64,000 nucleotides of DNA. It comes from CAVRTM01 sp963696105. GTDB taxonomy: Bacteria > Actinomycetota > Actinomycetes > Actinomycetales > Dermatophilaceae. Position numbers and translations under genes: made by a program. The stretch is taken from the NCBI GenBank assembly GCA_963696105.1, contig CAVOIP010000005.1, forward strand, positions 1,488,001 to 1,552,000, read 5' to 3'. Shown in pieces: positions 29,414-38,685 of the stretch. Positions within the stretch are counted from its first letter, which is position 1. Every line of letters begins with the position of its first letter. The notes below the pieces were generated by a model. It searched no databases. It was not told where the DNA came from and saw nothing but the letters and a program-made list of their open reading frames with translations.

Positions 29414-29791
29414 GTTGCGCTCCTCTGCTGATGTCGCTTACTGGTAATTGTCACATGGTTGTGAACGCGCGAACCGTCAGCGCCGCTACGCGACCGGGGC
29501 TGGCGCAACACGCGCAGTGTGCGCCGTTCCCAGGACGCACAACGGGTTTGCTGCGGCGGCGCACGCGCCTGAAAAGAAATCTCGGAAACAAAATGGTTAC
29601 AGACCCTTGACGCGCTGGCGTCGTTTCGTGTGAACTTCACACGAACGAACACGCGGGGTGACGCCTCCGGCTCCGGCCACCTGGTTGGCGCGGCGGCGCT
29701 CGCCGTGGACGTTCCCTGTCACCGCAGGACGTCCGCCCACCGCGGCCGCCGCACGCACCGGGTACTGCACCCCGGGTCTGGAGAGCAACTG
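29414..29791. other. Divergent regulatory region between DeoR gene and polyol operon
   Basis: 378 bp without a gene. It holds the palindrome at 29625-29645, a TTGACG -35-like element at 29608-29613, and a half-site (TTGTGAACG) at about 29459-29467 near the DeoR start. Confidence 0.6.
29625..29645. promoter_or_regulatory. Perfect palindrome, putative DeoR operator
   Basis: Arms TTCGTGTGAA and TTCACACGAA around a central C. It overlaps the -10 position implied by TTGACG at 29608. The sequence is followed by CGAAC, and a degenerate version (CGAACCTCACTCGAACGAA) occurs at 32451-32469 before the binding-protein gene. Confidence 0.7.
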
Positions 29792-31402
29792 ATGGCCAAC
29801 GTCGCCCTGGAGTGCCGCGATCTGTCCAAGTCGTTCGGTGGGGTTCCCGTCCTCAAGGGCGTCACGCTCGCGCTGGAGCCGGGTACCGTCACGGCGCTGG
29901 CTGGTGAGAACGGCGCAGGCAAGTCCACCATGATGAAGATCGCCTCAGGGCAGCTGAAGCCCGACCACGGCAGCGTGCTGATCGGTGGCGAGCCGCTGGC
30001 CCACGCAGATGCCCACGCCGCGCACCGCCAGGGTGTGGCCATCGTGCCGCAGGAGCTGGCGCCCATCATGGACATGAGGGTCTACGAGAACCTCTTCATC
30101 GGGCGCGAGCTGCGCAACAGGGCCGGGCTTCTGGACCGGCGCGCGATGGCACGCCAGGCCCGAGAGCTGCTCGAGGTGTTCAACGTCGACATCGACCCGC
30201 AGGCGCACATGCGGAGCCTGTCCGTCGGGCTGCGCCAGCTGGTCGAGATCGCCAAGAACAGCAGCGGCGGCGCCACCGTGCTGCTCCTCGACGAGCCTAC
30301 GTCTGCGATCTCCGACCGTGAGGTCGAGCGGCTGTACGACGTGGTGAACCGGCTGCGCGACCGTGGCGTCGCCATGCTCTACACCACGCACAAGATGGAG
30401 GAGATCCGCGCGATCGCCGACCGGGTCGTCGTGCTGCGTGACGGCGGGCTGGTCATGGACCAGCCGCTGCCGGACGTCACCGACGACGACATCGTCCAGG
30501 CGATGATCGGGCGCGAGCTGAACGACCTCTTCCCCGAGGTGTCGCCGGTCGGCGAGGAGACGGCGCTGGAGGTCAAGGGCCTTCATGTCAGCGGCTACCC
30601 GGCGCCGGTGGACCTGTCGGTCAGGCGGGGAGAGATCCTCGGACTGGCAGGGCTCGTGGGCGCGGGCCGAACGGAGCTGCTCGAAGCCATGTTCGGCGTG
30701 CGGAAGAGCACCGCTGGGACCGTGAGCGTTGCTGGCACGGACGTCCGCCGCAACTCGCCGGCGGCGTCGATCACCCACGGGATGGCCCTGGTCCCGGAGG
30801 ACCGCAAGGGGGCAGGGGTGGTCCTCACCATGAACGTCCTCGACAACGGTTCGTTGCCCCGACTGTCCAGCTTCACGCTCGGCGGCTGGCTGCGGCAGGG
30901 GGCACGAGGGAGGGCCGTCAAGGAGGCGATGTCCTCGGTGCGGCTGCGCAGCCGCGGCATGAATCAGCACGTGGGGACGCTCTCGGGCGGCAACCAGCAG
31001 AAGGTGGTCCTCGCGCGATGGCTGACCGGGCACGTCGACGTGCTCCTGCTGGACGAGCCGACGCGTGGCGTCGACGTCGGGGCGCGCAGCGAGATCTACC
31101 GCATCATCACCGATCTCGCCCAGGCCGGCATGGCGGTCGTCATGGCGTCATCCGACATGCCCGAGATCCTCAGCCTCTCCCACCGGGCGATGGTCATGCG
31201 GGACGGATCCGTCGTGGCCGAGCTGGACCGAGCGGCCCTCTCCGCGCCTGATGTCCAGGAGAGGGTCTTCCGCCTCGCGGCCGGACTGGATCCGGGTGGC
31301 CCGTCTCCGGCAACCGGACCCGACAGCCCCTCCGTAGACGGGTCATCCCGCTCCGCGACTCCCATCACCGTGTCACCGACCACCAAGGAGGACGTGCGAT
31401 GA
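29792..31402 (+). CDS. ABC sugar/polyol importer ATPase (RbsA type)
   Basis: A 536-residue tandem ATPase of the ribose/carbohydrate-uptake type 2 family. The first half is canonical (Walker A GENGAGKST, Walker B LLLDEPTSAI); the second has the degenerate Walker A GLVGAGRTEL with signature LSGGNQQKVVLARWL, as usual. ATG 29792 follows GGAGAG; an upstream in-frame start at 29630 would run through the operator. It energises the permease and binding protein encoded next. Confidence 0.93.
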   Translation: MANVALECRDLSKSFGGVPVLKGVTLALEPGTVTALAGENGAGKSTMMKIASGQLKPDHGSVLIGGEPLAHADAHAAHRQGVAIVPQELAPIMDMRVYENLFIGRELRNRAGLLDRRAMARQARELLEVFNVDIDPQAHMRSLSVGLRQLVEIAKNSSGGATVLLLDEPTSAISDREVERLYDVVNRLRDRGVAMLYTTHKMEEIRAIADRVVVLRDGGLVMDQPLPDVTDDDIVQAMIGRELNDLFPEVSPVGEETALEVKGLHVSGYPAPVDLSVRRGEILGLAGLVGAGRTELLEAMFGVRKSTAGTVSVAGTDVRRNSPAASITHGMALVPEDRKGAGVVLTMNVLDNGSLPRLSSFTLGGWLRQGARGRAVKEAMSSVRLRSRGMNQHVGTLSGGNQQKVVLARWLTGHVDVLLLDEPTRGVDVGARSEIYRIITDLAQAGMAVVMASSDMPEILSLSHRAMVMRDGSVVAELDRAALSAPDVQERVFRLAAGLDPGGPSPATGPDSPSVDGSSRSATPITVSPTTKEDVR

Positions 31403-32421
31403 GCACGCAACAGGCAGCGCCGGGGCAGCAGTCCGCTGGTGCGGTAACCGACCAGGGGCCCGCAGCGCGGTACAGCGGGGCCTGGTTCCGCGACCAGCTC
31501 ATCCGCCACGCGATGGTCGTGGTGATGCTGCTCATCATCGCGTACTTCAGCTACCGCAGTGCGCGGTTCGGAACGCTGGACAACATCCAGACCATCGGCG
31601 TCGCGGCCGCTCCCTTTGCGCTCATCGCGCTCGGGCAGACCCTGGTGATCCTCACCGGTGGCATCGACCTGTCGGTCGGCAGCGTCATCGCGCTGAGCGC
31701 CATGGCGTCGGCGGCGACGGTCAAGGGGCACCCGGAACGGCTCTGGCTCTCGGTCCTGGTCGCCTTGTTCGTGGGTCTCGCTGCTGGTGCGGTGAACGGC
31801 TTCCTCGTTGCCAAGGTCAACGTGCCACCGTTCATCGCAACACTGGGAATGCTCACCACGGCCTCCGGACTCGCCTACGTCGTCGGCAGCGGTGCGCCGA
31901 TCAACGGCCTGCCCGGTGACTTCGGCAAGATCGCCAACAACCAGATCCTCGGGCTCCAGATCCCGGTGGTCGTGATGATCGTCGGAATCCTGGCCTTGGC
32001 GTTGATCATGGCGCGGACGTCCTACGGCATGCGCATCTACGCGGTCGGAGGTAACCCCGTCGCGGCGCAGATCGCCGGCGTCAAGACCGGGCGGATCCTG
32101 TTCAGCGTCTATGCCATCAGCGGTGTCCTCGCCGGGTTGTCCGGCGTCATGCTGGCCTCGCGGGTCATCTCCGGGCCGCCGAACCTCGGCCAGGGCTACG
32201 AGCTGGACGCCATCGCTGCGGTCGTCATCGGCGGCGCCAGCCTTCTCGGCGGCAGGGGCAGCATCTGGGGGACGGCCCTCGGCCTGCTGCTCATCCAGAC
32301 CCTCAACAACGGGCTGGACATCCTCGTCGTCCCGGCCTACTGGCAGAGCGTCATCAAGGGCGTTCTCATCGTCGCCGCCGTCGCGGTCGACGTCTGGTCC
32401 ACCCGGCGACGCGTCGTCTGA
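31399..32421 (+). CDS. ABC sugar/polyol importer permease (RbsC type)
   Basis: A 340-residue membrane protein with eight to ten spans and the family features LVILTGGIDLSVGS, NVPPFIATLGM and GTALGLLLIQTLNNGLDIL. It overlaps the ATPase stop by 4 bp (ATGA). Forms the homodimeric channel for the polyol bound by the next gene product. Confidence 0.93.
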   Translation: MSTQQAAPGQQSAGAVTDQGPAARYSGAWFRDQLIRHAMVVVMLLIIAYFSYRSARFGTLDNIQTIGVAAAPFALIALGQTLVILTGGIDLSVGSVIALSAMASAATVKGHPERLWLSVLVALFVGLAAGAVNGFLVAKVNVPPFIATLGMLTTASGLAYVVGSGAPINGLPGDFGKIANNQILGLQIPVVVMIVGILALALIMARTSYGMRIYAVGGNPVAAQIAGVKTGRILFSVYAISGVLAGLSGVMLASRVISGPPNLGQGYELDAIAAVVIGGASLLGGRGSIWGTALGLLLIQTLNNGLDILVVPAYWQSVIKGVLIVAAVAVDVWSTRRRVV

Positions 32422-32481
32422 CCGCCGCCGCCCGCATCCTCGTCACAACGCGAACCTCACTCGAACGAAACGGAGCTCATC

Positions 32482-33543
32482 ATGTCTTACCGTCCCCTGC
32501 GTGTCCTGACCGTGGCCCTCGCCGGCGCAGCGCTGCTGTCCACTGCCGCCTGCGGCGCCGGTGACCCGAACAAGAACGCCGGCGGCTCCGGCGGCAGCTC
32601 GTCCGGCAACGGCCGCCTGCGCATCGGCGTCAGCGTCTACGACATGTCCTCGTTCATCACCGCCGGCAAGGCCGGCATCGACGCCTATGCCAAGGCCAAC
32701 AACATCGACATCCTGTGGAACTCCGCGAACCTGGATGTGAGCACCCAGGCCAACCAGGTGGACCAGTTCGTCAACGCCGGCGTCAACGCGATCATCGTCG
32801 TCCCGGTGCAGGCCGACTCGCTGGCGCCCCAGGTAGCGAACGCCAAGGCCAAGAAGATCCCGTTCCTCGCGGTCAACGCGGCGCTCAACAGCCCCGACCT
32901 GGCAGGCACGGTGCTCCCGGACGACGTCAAGGCCGGGGAGCAGGAGATGCAGATGATGGTGGACAAGCTCGGCGGCAAGGGCAACATCGTCGTCCTGCAG
33001 GGCCCCCTCGGGCAGTCCGGCGAGCTGGACCGCACCAAGGGCATCCAGAACATCCTGGCCAAGCACCCCGGCATGAAGATCCTCGCCAAGGACACCGCCA
33101 ACTGGAAGCGTGACGAGGCGGTCAACAAGATGAAGAACTGGATCTCCAGCTTCGGCAGCCAGATCGACGGCGTCGTCGCGGAGAACGACGACATGGGTCT
33201 GGGTGCGCTGCAGGCCACGCGGGAGGCCAACGTCAAGCTGCCGATCGTCGGCGTGGACGGGATCGAGGACGGCCTCAAGGCCGTCAAGAGTGGTGACTTC
33301 ATCGGCACGAACCTCCAGCACGGGACGGTCGAGCTCGCCGCCGGCCTCGCTGTGGCGGCCAAGATCGCTCGTGGCGAGAAGGTCGACACCAAGCCCGTGT
33401 ACCTCATGCCCGAGGTCACGACCAAGAACGTGGACACCTACATGCAGCACGTCGTGACGCAGAAGGACGCGTTCCTCACGAACCTGCCGCAGCTGATCGA
33501 GAAGAACCTCAAGAGCGGCGACATCGCCAACGAGGCCAGCTGA
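32482..33543 (+). CDS. ABC sugar/polyol-binding lipoprotein (RbsB type)
   Basis: A 353-residue type 1 periplasmic-binding-fold lipoprotein. The signal peptide ends STAAC with the lipidated Cys at 24, followed by a Gly/Ser linker. Core features are FITAGKAGIDAYAKA, NQVDQFVNAGVNAIIVVP and AENDDMGLGALQA. By operon context it probably binds a four-carbon polyol (threitol or erythritol). A degenerate copy of the operon palindrome and GGAG precede its ATG. Confidence 0.92.
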   Translation: MSYRPLRVLTVALAGAALLSTAACGAGDPNKNAGGSGGSSSGNGRLRIGVSVYDMSSFITAGKAGIDAYAKANNIDILWNSANLDVSTQANQVDQFVNAGVNAIIVVPVQADSLAPQVANAKAKKIPFLAVNAALNSPDLAGTVLPDDVKAGEQEMQMMVDKLGGKGNIVVLQGPLGQSGELDRTKGIQNILAKHPGMKILAKDTANWKRDEAVNKMKNWISSFGSQIDGVVAENDDMGLGALQATREANVKLPIVGVDGIEDGLKAVKSGDFIGTNLQHGTVELAAGLAVAAKIARGEKVDTKPVYLMPEVTTKNVDTYMQHVVTQKDAFLTNLPQLIEKNLKSGDIANEAS

Positions 33544-33605
33544 GCAGCCAGCGTCTTCGGCCGACCGGCACCGGCCCCGCACGACAGCCCAGGAGAGGAC
33601 AGACC

Positions 33606-34631
33606 ATGAGCACCATGCACGCCGCGGTCCTGCGAGGGGTCAAGGACCTCGTCATCGAGGAGCGCACGAAGCCGGAGCCTGGACCCGGCGAGGTCCAGGT
33701 CCAGGTCAGCGCCGTCGGCGTCTGCGGCTCGGACGTCCACTACTACCAGCACGGCCGCATCGGCGACTTCGTGGTCGAGAGCCCCATGGTCCTCGGCCAC
33801 GAGTCGGCCGGGGTCGTGACCGCCGTGGGACCCGGTGTGGACCCGGGACGGGTGGGGCAGAGGGTGTCGGTGGAGCCGGGCGTCCCGGACATGACCTGCG
33901 AGCAGTGCCTGGCGGGGCGGTACAACCTGTGCCCTGACATGCGCTTCTTCGCGACCCCACCCATCGACGGCTCCCTCGCGGAGTTCGTCACGGTGCACGA
34001 GGCCTTCGCGCACCCCGTCCCGGAGGACATGAGCGACGACGCCGCGGCACTGCTGGAACCGCTCTCCGTCGGGGTCTGGGCCAACCGCAGGGGCGGGGTC
34101 ACCGCTGGCAGCCGCGTCCTCGTCACGGGCGCCGGACCTGTGGGCCTCGTGGCGGCACAGTGTGCGGTGGCCTTCGGCGCCACCGAGGTCGTGGTCTCCG
34201 ACGTCAACCCGCACCGGCTGGGGCTCGCCCGGGAGCTCGGCGCCACCGGCACCATCAACGTGGCCGAGACGGGCATCGCCGCCAGCGGATTCCAGCCGAC
34301 CGTGCTGCTGGAGTGCTCGGGCCACCCCGGCGCCACCGGTGAGGGAATCCGGGCGCTGTCCAGGGCCGGCAGGGCGGTCCTCGTCGGAATGGGCGGGGAC
34401 GAGCTGCCGCTGCCGCTCGCCACGGTGCAGAACCGCGAGATCGAGGTGACCGGGACGTTCCGCTACGCCAACACGTGGCCGACGGCCATCGCCCTGGTCG
34501 GCTCGGGCCGCGTCGACCTCGACGCGCTGGTCACCGGTCACTACCCCCTCAGCGCCTCCGAGGACGCCCTCAACGCGGCGCAGCAGGACGCGCGGTCGGT
34601 CAAGGCCGTCATCAACCCGCAGCAGCGTTGA
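33606..34631 (+). CDS. Zinc-dependent polyol dehydrogenase (sorbitol/L-threitol dehydrogenase type)
   Basis: A 341-residue medium-chain dehydrogenase. Catalytic zinc residues appear in VGVCGSDVHYY, VLGHESAG and LLEPLSVG, the structural-zinc loop in DMTCEQCLAGRYNLC, and the NAD-binding GAGPVGLVAAQ. It oxidises a polyol to a ketose. In the characterised Mycobacterium smegmatis threitol/erythritol system a dehydrogenase of this family (LthD) makes L-erythrulose; equivalence here is inferred from operon content. It follows the binding-protein gene by 62 bp with GGAGAGG before its start. Confidence 0.88.
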   Translation: MSTMHAAVLRGVKDLVIEERTKPEPGPGEVQVQVSAVGVCGSDVHYYQHGRIGDFVVESPMVLGHESAGVVTAVGPGVDPGRVGQRVSVEPGVPDMTCEQCLAGRYNLCPDMRFFATPPIDGSLAEFVTVHEAFAHPVPEDMSDDAAALLEPLSVGVWANRRGGVTAGSRVLVTGAGPVGLVAAQCAVAFGATEVVVSDVNPHRLGLARELGATGTINVAETGIAASGFQPTVLLECSGHPGATGEGIRALSRAGRAVLVGMGGDELPLPLATVQNREIEVTGTFRYANTWPTAIALVGSGRVDLDALVTGHYPLSASEDALNAAQQDARSVKAVINPQQR

Positions 34632-34716
34632 GCCCGCAGACCACCCTCACGTCCACCGACGCCGGTGCGTGCACCCCGGCCACCACGCCGGCGACACGTT
34701 CGAAAGGACACCATCC

Positions 34717-36444
34717 ATGACCCTTCTGTACGACGACCCGCACACGTTCACCGACGACATGCTCGAGGGATTCCTGGACGTGCACCGGCAGACGGTTGTC
34801 GGGGTTCCCGGCGGTGTCGTCCGGGCCGTGGAGACGCCGCCGGGCAAGGTCGCCGTCGTCGTGGGTGGGGGCTCCGGTCACTACCCCGCGTTCTGCGGTG
34901 TGGTCGGCGCGGGCTTCGCGGACGGTGCGGTCGTCGGCAACATCTTCACCTCGCCGTCCACGCAGGACGCCTACTCCGTGGGCAAGGCAGTTGCGGGATC
35001 CGGGGGCCTGCTGTTCAGCACGGGCAACTACGCCGGGGACGTCATGAACTTCACGCTGGCGCAGGAGCGCCTGCGCCGCGAGGGCATCGACACCCGGGTC
35101 GTCTTCGTGACCGACGACATCGCGAGCGCGCCAGCCAGTGAGACCGGCAGGCGCCGGGGCATCGCCGGGGACTTCGTCGTGTTCAAGGTGGCCGGCGCAG
35201 CAGCTGAGGAGGGTTACGACCTCGACGGCGTCGAGCGGGTCGCGCGTCACGCGAACGACCGCACGCGCACACTCGGGGTCGCATTCGGTGGCTGCACGAT
35301 GCCCGGTGCCGACCAGCCCCTCTTCGACGTCCCCACCGGCCAGATGGGCGTGGGACTCGGGATCCACGGGGAGCCGGGGGTGTCCGAGGACACCCTGCCG
35401 CGCGCCGCGGAGCTGGCGCAACGACTCGTGGCCGGGGTCGTGGCCGAGCGGCCGGACGGCGCAGGCAACCGCGTCGGTGCCATCTTGAACGGGCTCGGGA
35501 CGACGAAGTACGAGGAGCTCTTCGTCGTCTGGCGGACCGTGGCCAGGCTCCTGGCGGAACAGGGACTCGACGTGGTGGAGCCCGAGGTCGGCGAGCTCGT
35601 CACCAGCCTGGACATGGCGGGCTGTTCCCTGACGCTGGTGTTCCTCGACGACGAGCTCGAGCGGTTGTGGCGGGCCCCCGCCGACACCCCGGCCTACCGC
35701 AAGGGCCTGGTCGACCGGACCGGCAACGCCGGTGGGCGCCGTCGCGCCGTCTCGCACCAGACCGAGGAGGGGCACGGCAGCGTCGGGTCTCCCGGCTCGC
35801 AGCGGTGCGGGCGCACCATCGTGGCGGCGCTGGAAGCGATGGCGGCAACCCTGCGGGATGCGGAGCAGGAGCTGGGACGCATCGATGCCGTGGCCGGCGA
35901 CGGTGACCACGGCCGCGGGATGGTCAAGGGCATCACTGCCGCGGTGGAGGCGGCCGGGCAGGTCGCGAGCCGTGGCGCCGGCGCGGGATCGGTCCTGCAA
36001 GCCGCAGGGGACGCGTGGGCCGCGAGAGCCGGGGGGACGTCCGGGGTCCTCTGGGGCGCCGCACTCGGTGCCGTGGGGGAGCGGCTGGGAGACGACGGGC
36101 CGGGGCCCTCCGACGAAGACGTGGCCGGCGCCGTACGTGCCGGCATGGAGGCCATGCAACGTCTGGGACAGGCGAAGGTCGGAGACAAGACCATGCTGGA
36201 CGCCTTCGTGCCGTTCGTGGACGTGCTCAGCAAGGCCGTGACTTCCGGCGAGGGCCTGTCGGCGTCCTGGAGCCGGGGGACAGAGGCCGCGGACGCGGCC
36301 GCGGTGGCGACCGCGGGCCTGAGGCCGCGGATCGGACGGGCACGGCCCCTCGCGGAGCGCAGCGTCGGGACAGCCGATGCCGGGGCGGTCTCCTTCGTTC
36401 TCTGTGCCCGGGCCGTCGAGAACGTGCTGCAAGCCGCACGGTGA
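34717..36444 (+). CDS. DhaK-DhaL fusion kinase (erythrulose/dihydroxyacetone kinase type)
   Basis: A 575-residue ATP-dependent kinase. The DhaK half (1 to about 330) has VVGGGSGHYPAFCGV and the substrate-binding His in LGIHGEPG (about H217), which forms a hemiaminal with the ketose carbonyl. A short linker leads to the DhaL half (about 365-575) with DAVAGDGDHGRGMVKG, the metal-binding Asp cluster, and ARAGGTSGVLWGAAL. This layout matches D- or L-erythrulose kinases as well as dihydroxyacetone kinase; the operon favours erythrulose. ATG 34717 follows GAAAGGA. Confidence 0.9.
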   Translation: MTLLYDDPHTFTDDMLEGFLDVHRQTVVGVPGGVVRAVETPPGKVAVVVGGGSGHYPAFCGVVGAGFADGAVVGNIFTSPSTQDAYSVGKAVAGSGGLLFSTGNYAGDVMNFTLAQERLRREGIDTRVVFVTDDIASAPASETGRRRGIAGDFVVFKVAGAAAEEGYDLDGVERVARHANDRTRTLGVAFGGCTMPGADQPLFDVPTGQMGVGLGIHGEPGVSEDTLPRAAELAQRLVAGVVAERPDGAGNRVGAILNGLGTTKYEELFVVWRTVARLLAEQGLDVVEPEVGELVTSLDMAGCSLTLVFLDDELERLWRAPADTPAYRKGLVDRTGNAGGRRRAVSHQTEEGHGSVGSPGSQRCGRTIVAALEAMAATLRDAEQELGRIDAVAGDGDHGRGMVKGITAAVEAAGQVASRGAGAGSVLQAAGDAWAARAGGTSGVLWGAALGAVGERLGDDGPGPSDEDVAGAVRAGMEAMQRLGQAKVGDKTMLDAFVPFVDVLSKAVTSGEGLSASWSRGTEAADAAAVATAGLRPRIGRARPLAERSVGTADAGAVSFVLCARAVENVLQAAR

Positions 36445-36505
36445 GCCGGGCAGGCCACTGACCCACACGAGCGATCGGCCGCATGGGCGGCACAAGAGGA
36501 GTGAC

Positions 36506-37096
36506 ATGGCTGCAAAGTGGCGGATCGTCGTCGGGTCTGACGACGCGGGACTGGAATACAAGAACGTGCTCAAGCAAGACCTGATGCGCGACGACCGGGT
36601 GGCAGAGGTGATCGACGTCGGCGTCGGCGCCGACGAGAACACCCCATACCCGCACGTCGCCGTCGCGGCGGCTCGCAAGGTCGCGAGGGGCGAGGCGGAC
36701 CGTGCCCTGCTCGTCTGCGGCACCGGGCTGGGGGTCGCCATCAGTGCCAACAAGGTCCCGGGTATCCGCGCGGTGACGGCACACGACAGCCTCTCCGTCG
36801 AGCGGTCGGTGCTCAGCAACGACGCCCAGGTCCTGTGCTTCGGCCAACGGGTGGTGGGTGTCGGTCTCGCCCGCCGTCTGGCCAGCGAGTGGCTGGACTA
36901 CCGCTTCGACACCAGCTCGAAGTCGGCCGCCAAGGTCCGCGCCCTGACGTCGTACGAGCAGGGGCAGGGCCACGCGGACGAGGCAGAGACCCTTCGGCAG
37001 GACGAGGAGCTCGGGCGCGTCGACGACACGCCTGCGGCCATCCCCTGCAGTTCCGAACCGGACAACAGCGTCAACACCAAGGAGCAGCTGACATGA
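36506..37096 (+). CDS. RpiB/LacAB-type isomerase (erythrulose-4-phosphate isomerase candidate)
   Basis: A 196-residue sugar-phosphate isomerase of the RpiB fold: IVVGSDDAGLEYKNVL, YPHVAVAAARKVARGEADRALLVCGTGLGVAISANKVPGI with the active-site Cys. In the known scheme a member of this family (DerI) converts D-erythrulose 4-phosphate to D-erythrose 4-phosphate. The last 45 or so residues (from about 150) are a charged tail, rich in Glu and Asp, longer than the usual 150-160 residue protein. Its stop overlaps the start of the SDR gene (ATGA). Confidence 0.88.
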   Translation: MAAKWRIVVGSDDAGLEYKNVLKQDLMRDDRVAEVIDVGVGADENTPYPHVAVAAARKVARGEADRALLVCGTGLGVAISANKVPGIRAVTAHDSLSVERSVLSNDAQVLCFGQRVVGVGLARRLASEWLDYRFDTSSKSAAKVRALTSYEQGQGHADEAETLRQDEELGRVDDTPAAIPCSSEPDNSVNTKEQLT

Positions 37097-37863
37097 CAAG
37101 CCAGGACAAGCCCCTCGACCTCAGCTTCGGACTCCACGGCAAGGTGGCCCTGGTCACCGGCGGCGCTTCGGGCATCGGAGCGGCGATCGTCGACACCTTC
37201 GTCGCCAAGGGCGCACACGTTGCCGTGGTCGACCTGGACGGGGACGCGGCGGCGAAGAAGGCCGCGGAGCATGGCGGCCTCGCGTCCGGGTACGCCTGCG
37301 ACGTCACGGACCCCTCCGCCGTCGACGCGGCCGTCACCGCGGTCCTGGCCGAGTACGGCCACATCGACATCCTCGTCAACAGCGCCGGGGTGGCGATCCT
37401 GGCGCCGGCCGAGGACCTGACGGTCAATGCCTTCGACACGACGATCAACGTCAACCTCAAAGGCACCTTCCTGGTCTGCCAGGCGGTCGGACGCCATCTG
37501 CTGGCGCAGCGATCAGGCAAGATCATCAACCTCGCGTCCCAGGCCGCGAGCGTGGCGCTGGACCAGCACGCGGCCTACTGCGCCTCCAAGTTCGCAGTCG
37601 TGGGGCTGTCGAAGGTACTCGCCTCGGAGTGGGCGGGCCGGGGGGTCACCGTCAACACCGTGTCGCCCACCGTCGTGCTGACCGACCTCGGCCGGAAGGC
37701 GTGGGAGGGACCCAAGGGAGATGCGCTCAAGGCGCAGATCCCCACCGGCCGGTTCGCCCTGCCGGAGGAGATCGCGGCCACGGTCCTCTTCCTCGCCTCG
37801 GATGCCGCGGCCATGGTCAACGGTGCAGACCTCCTCGTCGACGGGGGTTACACCATCCGCTGA
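37093..37863 (+). CDS. dthD: SDR-family dehydrogenase (D-threitol dehydrogenase type)
   Basis: A 256-residue short-chain dehydrogenase: NAD-binding TGGASGIGAAI, NSAGVA, catalytic Ser in INLASQAAS and YCASK, and the C-terminus GADLLVDGGYTIR. The start KPLDLSFGLHGKVALVTGG and the end resemble D-threitol dehydrogenase as I remember it from mycobacteria, which oxidises D-threitol to D-erythrulose. The name is by resemblance plus context; another polyol is possible. Last gene of the operon. Confidence 0.82.
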   Translation: MTSQDKPLDLSFGLHGKVALVTGGASGIGAAIVDTFVAKGAHVAVVDLDGDAAAKKAAEHGGLASGYACDVTDPSAVDAAVTAVLAEYGHIDILVNSAGVAILAPAEDLTVNAFDTTINVNLKGTFLVCQAVGRHLLAQRSGKIINLASQAASVALDQHAAYCASKFAVVGLSKVLASEWAGRGVTVNTVSPTVVLTDLGRKAWEGPKGDALKAQIPTGRFALPEEIAATVLFLASDAAAMVNGADLLVDGGYTIR

Positions 37864-37925
37864 CCGGTCGACCCGACCCGGGGACGCGCTCGACAGGTAG
37901 GGCCGACGCGGACCCGTCGGGTGTC

Positions 37926-38597
37926 CTAGGTGCCGGCCTTGACCGAGCTGGCGTAGCGGTCGACGTACTCCTGCCCGGACAGGGCCTGCACGGCGACGCG
38001 CACGGTCTCGGTGACCTCCCTCAGCGCCGAGGAGGACCGACGGTCCTCGCCCCTGCCGGCGAACTGCAGCGGCGGGCCGAAGCGCACCTCGACGTGGCTG
38101 CGGTGCCAGCGGCGGTCGCCCTCGGTCAGGACCCGGTCCGTGCCGACCAGCCCGACCGGGATGACGGGTGCGCCGGAGCTCAGCGCGAGGCGCGCCACCC
38201 CGGTCCGGAAGCGGTGCAGCCGTCCATCGGGCGAGCGGGTCCCCTCCGGGTAGATCCCGAGCGCGCTGCCCCGGCCGAGGAGCCGGGTGCCGATGGCGAT
38301 GGTCGAGGCCGCCGCCTGGGCGTCGGCGCGGTCGACGGGCACGTGACCGAACTCCCTGAACGCCCGCGCCACGAGCCGGCCCTTCAGCCCGGGCTGGGTG
38401 AAGTACTCGGACTTGGCGAAGTAGGCGACCTGTCGGCGCGCCGCCACGGGCGTGAAGACCTCGTCGGCGGCCGAGAGGTGGTTGGCCGCGAGGATCACCG
38501 CGCCGGCGCGGGGGACGTGCTCGAGGCCGTGCACCTCTGGGCGGAAGTACGCACGCAGCAGTGGGTAGGCGATCAGCTCGGTGGCGCGGTAGAGCAC
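37926..38597 (-). CDS. 1-acyl-glycerol-3-phosphate acyltransferase family protein (PlsC type)
   Basis: A 223-residue membrane-associated acyltransferase with the catalytic NHLSAADE (NHx4D motif), the glycerol-phosphate-binding YPEGTRSPDG and VIPVGLVGTD. It acts in phospholipid synthesis by acylating lysophosphatidate, or in a related acyl transfer. It is convergent with the threitol operon and is probably transcribed alone. Confidence 0.9.
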   Translation of the reverse strand: MLYRATELIAYPLLRAYFRPEVHGLEHVPRAGAVILAANHLSAADEVFTPVAARRQVAYFAKSEYFTQPGLKGRLVARAFREFGHVPVDRADAQAAASTIAIGTRLLGRGSALGIYPEGTRSPDGRLHRFRTGVARLALSSGAPVIPVGLVGTDRVLTEGDRRWHRSHVEVRFGPPLQFAGRGEDRRSSSALREVTETVRVAVQALSGQEYVDRYASSVKAGT

Positions 38598-38685
38598 AGC
38601 CCAACGCTATCGGTAGGTAGCCGCCACGGGACCTCGCCGAACCGTCCGCGACGCGGGGGAGGTGCGAGGTTCGACGGGGCGGTCG

